The position numbers and the translations under genes are program-made. Of a stretch of DNA of 18,852 bases, positions 17,525 through 18,852 are shown piece after piece; the stretch's first letter is position 1, and each line of letters opens with the position of its first letter. The stretch comes from Isotricha intestinalis. Taxonomy: Eukaryota; Ciliophora; Litostomatea; Vestibuliferida; Isotrichidae. The stretch covers positions 1-18,852 of the forward strand of contig JAJJLU010000786.1 of NCBI GenBank assembly GCA_023807065.1, written 5' to 3'. The notes beneath the pieces were generated by a model. That model saw nothing but the letters and a program-made list of their open reading frames with translations, ran no database searches and had not been told where the DNA came from.

Positions 17525-18421
17525 ATGCTAGATGATGTTTTTAATACAAATTTATCTTTTGAATTTGATAAATTAAATAACTCAATTTTTCAAAATTCCT
17601 CCAAAGAAATGGAAATGATTGAAAAAGAATTTAAAGAATTTGTTAAAGAGAATGAAAAAAATAAAAAATTATTAAAAAAAAGAAAAGCTGAAAATGCAAG
17701 AAAAGGAAGATTAAGGAAAAAATTAGCAATTGAAAGATTAATGAAAGAAAATAAATTATTAAAAGAAAAAATTAAATCTCTTGAAAAAGAATTAAATGAA
17801 AATTTATGTATTGAATGTAAAAAAAAATTAAATTTAAATACTTTTTTCCAAATGTCAACAAATAATATGAAAAAATATATAAACCCAATATTTATAACTT
17901 CTGTGATTTCAATTATTTTATTAGTTTTCATTTTTAACACTCCATCAAAATATAAATATCCGGAGAAACTTATTAGAAAATTAAATTCATATACTCAAGA
18001 TAATAATTGTTTTTCAACAAAAGATTTTCTTTTAAATTCAAATTCAAAAGCAAAAAATTTATTTATAAGATATGGTGATTATTATTCTATTGTTTATAAA
18101 AAATCATTTTTAAATAATAAATATTGTACTTTTCTAAATTTGGACAGAATTAAAATGTTTGATGAAAATGAATTAAAGGAAGAAATGAAACCTGAAGATC
18201 ACATAAATGATGTAATCAAATTAAATGATGATGCTATTAAAATAATTGGACCTCTTAAATTTAGTTTATTTTTAAATCCTTATTTTCTACAAACTCCTGA
18301 ATTTAATAAATCTTTTATGAATAAAAAAGACAATGACAATGACAATGGGAATGAAATAAATTCTCTTTTTTATGAATTAGAAATGGTTGGATATTCTAGG
18401 AATCATGTGACTTTAAAATAA
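17525..18421 (+). CDS. Membrane-anchored bZIP transcription factor (ATF6/CREB3-like layout)
   Basis: 298 residues, clear ATG, TAA stop. The basic region is about 48-66 (KKRKAENARKGRLRKK) with the conserved Arg at 62. The leucine zipper starts ten residues later, with Leu 72, 79 and 86 in heptad register and Asn 76 inside it, exactly as in CREB-type bZIPs. At the usually invariant Asn of the basic region this protein appears to have Lys54, with Asn57 nearby, so DNA preference may be altered. A CIEC pair follows (95-98). One transmembrane helix spans about 121-137 (PIFITSVISIILLVFIF), leaving about 160 residues on the far side, with an Asp/Asn repeat from three GACAAT copies (18329-18346). Known proteins of this layout sit in the ER until intramembrane proteolysis frees the N-terminal factor. 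That mode is inferred here, and no clear RxxL site-1 motif is seen. Decayed minus-strand sequence flanks both sides. Confidence 0.85.
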   Translation: MLDDVFNTNLSFEFDKLNNSIFQNSSKEMEMIEKEFKEFVKENEKNKKLLKKRKAENARKGRLRKKLAIERLMKENKLLKEKIKSLEKELNENLCIECKKKLNLNTFFQMSTNNMKKYINPIFITSVISIILLVFIFNTPSKYKYPEKLIRKLNSYTQDNNCFSTKDFLLNSNSKAKNLFIRYGDYYSIVYKKSFLNNKYCTFLNLDRIKMFDENELKEEMKPEDHINDVIKLNDDAIKIIGPLKFSLFLNPYFLQTPEFNKSFMNKKDNDNDNGNEINSLFYELEMVGYSRNHVTLK

Positions 18422-18581
18422 AAAATATAATTATTATTCTAAGAAATATCCTAAAATCAAAATTTAAATATATTCTTATGCATAAAAACTGAAAATTATC
18501 TATAATTTTTTAATAAATATTAACAATTGATAATTTAGAAATAATATATGATTTATTTTTTTTCCAAAAAATTAAAAGATA

Positions 18582-18852
18582 TTAAATCAACATAAATTTT
18601 ATTTCTATCTCAGGTAATATATAATTTGTAATTATTTCATTTGATAAAAAAATATAAATTTCTGCATTATTTTTAGTGCTTGGATTAATGATTAAATTTT
18701 TAAATATATCACAATATTTTTTATTTTCATTAATTAAAGCCTATTAACACTCATAAAAGGAGAAAAATTATATCTAAAAAGAGTATTATTAATAATATAT
18801 AAATCAGTAAAATTTGTATATTTTGTTTTTTTAATTATTTATGTATCTTTTA
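18582..18852 (-). pseudogene. Decayed fragment resembling a PX domain, runs off the window
   Basis: The last 431 bases hold no intact gene. On the minus strand one piece (18734 to about 18850) reads KKTKYTNFTDLYIINNTLF and on to YNFSPFM before TAA. A second, one frame away (18582-18740), reads ALINENKKYCDIFKNLIIN, then AEIYIFLSNEI, ending in TAA. Together they match the order of a PX phosphoinositide-binding domain: [KR]-Y-[ST]-[DN]-F-x2-L-x3-L, a proline-containing loop, then R/x-A-L...F-x-N-L-I-x-N-P...FLS. A one-base frameshift near 18740 and a stop break it. From 18581 to 18422 the same frame continues with one further TAA, which is weak evidence for more relic sequence up to the end of the bZIP gene. 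The 5' part lies outside the window. Confidence 0.42.

Noticed and set aside
17590..17940. Minus-strand frame of 116 codons inside the bZIP gene
   Set aside because: It is the Phe/Ser/Leu-rich antisense image of the Lys/Glu-rich basic-zipper coding sequence, and the bZIP match on the plus strand is unambiguous.

Overview
The window looks like the left end of a macronuclear chromosome from a very AT-rich ciliate. Bases 1-22 are three copies of a CCCCAAT telomere repeat, with the C-rich strand reading inward. Protein genes start about 150 bases inside, are densely packed on both strands and carry few, very short introns (24 and 29 nt resolved here). The gene set is eukaryotic: R2R3 Myb and bZIP transcription factors, an ER-shaping TB2/DP1/HVA22 protein and an N-myristoylated protein. 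The eleven intact genes end in TAA (7), TAG (3) or TGA (1), and none needs internal stop read-through, so the code looks standard. A ciliate with the standard code, extreme AT bias and this telomere suggests a litostome, perhaps a rumen trichostome. That lineage is an inference; only the repeat, base composition, intron size and stop use are read directly.

Layout. 1-22 telomere; 175-1751 (+) Myb gene, whose true start lies in a short upstream exon; 2010-8699 five minus-strand genes: a large lipid-anchored protein with thioredoxin-like folds and C-terminal zinc-ribbon-like cysteines, a TB2/DP1/HVA22 membrane protein, an 85-residue two-exon gene, a TatD-type hydrolase and a helical protein. 8836-9086 holds a decayed coding relic on the minus strand. 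9194-13319 holds two plus-strand genes of unknown function. 13493-15677 holds two minus-strand genes, one unrecognised basic/acidic protein and one four-helix membrane protein.

The right end (15.8-18.85 kb) differs. An intact plus-strand bZIP gene with a membrane anchor, an ATF6/CREB3-like layout, is flanked on both sides by decayed minus-strand coding sequence. To its left is about 1.7 kb of fragments broken by frameshifts and in-frame stops. To its right is a fragment resembling a PX (phosphoinositide-binding) domain, running off the window.

I see no operon-like functional unit, RNA gene, transposase or CRISPR. Two genes touch ER biology (ER-shaping protein, membrane-anchored bZIP), but they lie about 11 kb apart and I do not claim a link. 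The most notable points are the unusual telomere unit, the intron-corrected genes, the decayed region around the bZIP gene and the architecture of the 1184-residue protein.
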